A stretch of DNA of 5,909 nucleotides from assembly GCA_016191895.1 (NCBI GenBank), contig JACPVD010000246.1, positions 1-5,909 on the forward strand, read 5' to 3'. Made by a program: the position numbers and the translations under genes. The stretch's first letter is position 1. Each line of letters begins with the position of its first letter. Shown here piece after piece: positions 5,405 through 5,909 of the stretch. Below the pieces are notes generated by a model. That model made no database searches. It worked only from the letters and a program-made list of their open reading frames with translations, and had not been told where the DNA came from. The stretch is from Chloroflexota bacterium. Lineage in GTDB: Bacteria; Chloroflexota; Anaerolineae; Anaerolineales; Villigracilaceae.

Positions 5405-5909
5405 TGATAATGCGGGTGACCACGGCTTTTATCGCAATTGCCGCCGGCATTTTGATTCTGGGCGGCTATTTCTTCCCCGCGTTTCAAGCGGTGCAAATAC
5501 TTTTATTAAACTGGGCGATCATTCTCGCCGGTGTTGCCACGCTGGTCGGATTCTTCAACTTGATTTTGGTGCATACCGATAAGATCCGCCGTAACGAGCA
5601 GGGAAGCATCTACAGCGCGCTTCTTGTCATCAGCCTCGTAATTACCTTCCTGCTTGGGTTAATCCTTCGCCCCGACCATGCTGTCATGAAGGCGCTCGTG
5701 GATGGAATCATTATCCCTGCCGAAGCGGCGTTGATGGCGCTTCTCGCTGTCTCCCTGCTATATGCGGCAATTCGCCTCCTGCGCCGGCGCGTGGATGTAA
5801 TGAGCGTTCTCTTTTTGGCAACCGCGATACTGCTTATCCTGGGTTCGATAACCCTGCCCAACGCGAATGATATTCCGCTGGTTGGAATTTTTTCGCGCTG
5901 GGTCACACA
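5404..5909 (+). CDS. Multi-pass membrane protein of unknown function (3' end outside window)
   Basis: An open frame of 168 codons runs from ATG 5404 to the window edge. Five TM helices are visible: about 6-25, 31-57, 70-88, 103-123 and 133-151. The loops after helix 2 (HTDKIRRNEQGS) and helix 4 (IRLLRRRVD) are basic and therefore cytoplasmic, giving a consistent in-to-out alternation with short outer loops (RPDHAVMKALVDG; LPNANDIPLVG). Further sequence continues past the edge (FSRWVT), so more helices or a soluble tail may follow. No transporter or enzyme signature is recognised. It shares base 5404 with the stop codon of the preceding gene, marking it as an operon partner; an assembly in which it provides the membrane core is an inference. 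Confidence 0.87.
   Translation, partial: MIMRVTTAFIAIAAGILILGGYFFPAFQAVQILLLNWAIILAGVATLVGFFNLILVHTDKIRRNEQGSIYSALLVISLVITFLLGLILRPDHAVMKALVDGIIIPAEAALMALLAVSLLYAAIRLLRRRVDVMSVLFLATAILLILGSITLPNANDIPLVGIFSRWVT

Noticed and set aside
5610..5906. 98-codon minus-strand frame at the right edge
   Set aside because: Arg/Ser-rich antisense shadow of the polytopic membrane gene, whose TM pattern and loop charges are coherent on the plus strand.

Overview
The window looks like part of a Chloroflexota genome, most likely class Anaerolineae. The base composition is moderately GC-rich by eye. This placement rests on family recognition from memory (a TIR/FGE-sulfatase fusion, a cyanobacterial/plant-like GlgC, a membrane cassette I associate with DUF6754, and a TTCGACTTCGCTCAG-type palindromic repeat); no search was run.

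Left part (1-1398, minus strand). A gene starting at 1000 reads leftwards off the window edge. It encodes a membrane-anchored protein: N-terminal TIR domain, long charged coiled coil, one transmembrane helix, Thr/Pro/Ser-rich stalk, and the first residues of an FGE-sulfatase (SUMF1-like) domain. Just upstream of it lies a dispersed-type palindrome with 16-bp arms, and beyond that an orphan C-terminal fragment of a second FGE-sulfatase domain (stop at 1138-1140). The fragment lacks the rest of its gene and also lacks the catalytic cysteines at the expected positions. The area reads as a rearranged or duplicated patch of signalling or defence-type genes.

Middle part (1413-4337, plus strand). 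A complete 12-TM-type major facilitator transporter (1413-2675) is followed by about 180 bases without an evident gene. Next comes a strong candidate small membrane protein of 35 residues (2857-2964) with its own Shine-Dalgarno. A possible promoter and a leader hairpin precede a full-length ADP-glucose pyrophosphorylase gene, glgC (3087-4337), the committing step of bacterial glycogen synthesis.

Right part (4416-5909, plus strand). Three tightly packed genes form an operon: an 81-residue helical protein apparently translated from a near-leaderless mRNA, a 248-residue protein with one TM helix at each end and a presumed cytoplasmic core (ATGA overlap with the first gene), and a multi-pass membrane protein that runs off the window (1-base stop/start overlap). 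No function is known to me for any of the three. Their coupling and complementary topologies suggest one membrane complex. This cassette is the best candidate here for an undescribed system.
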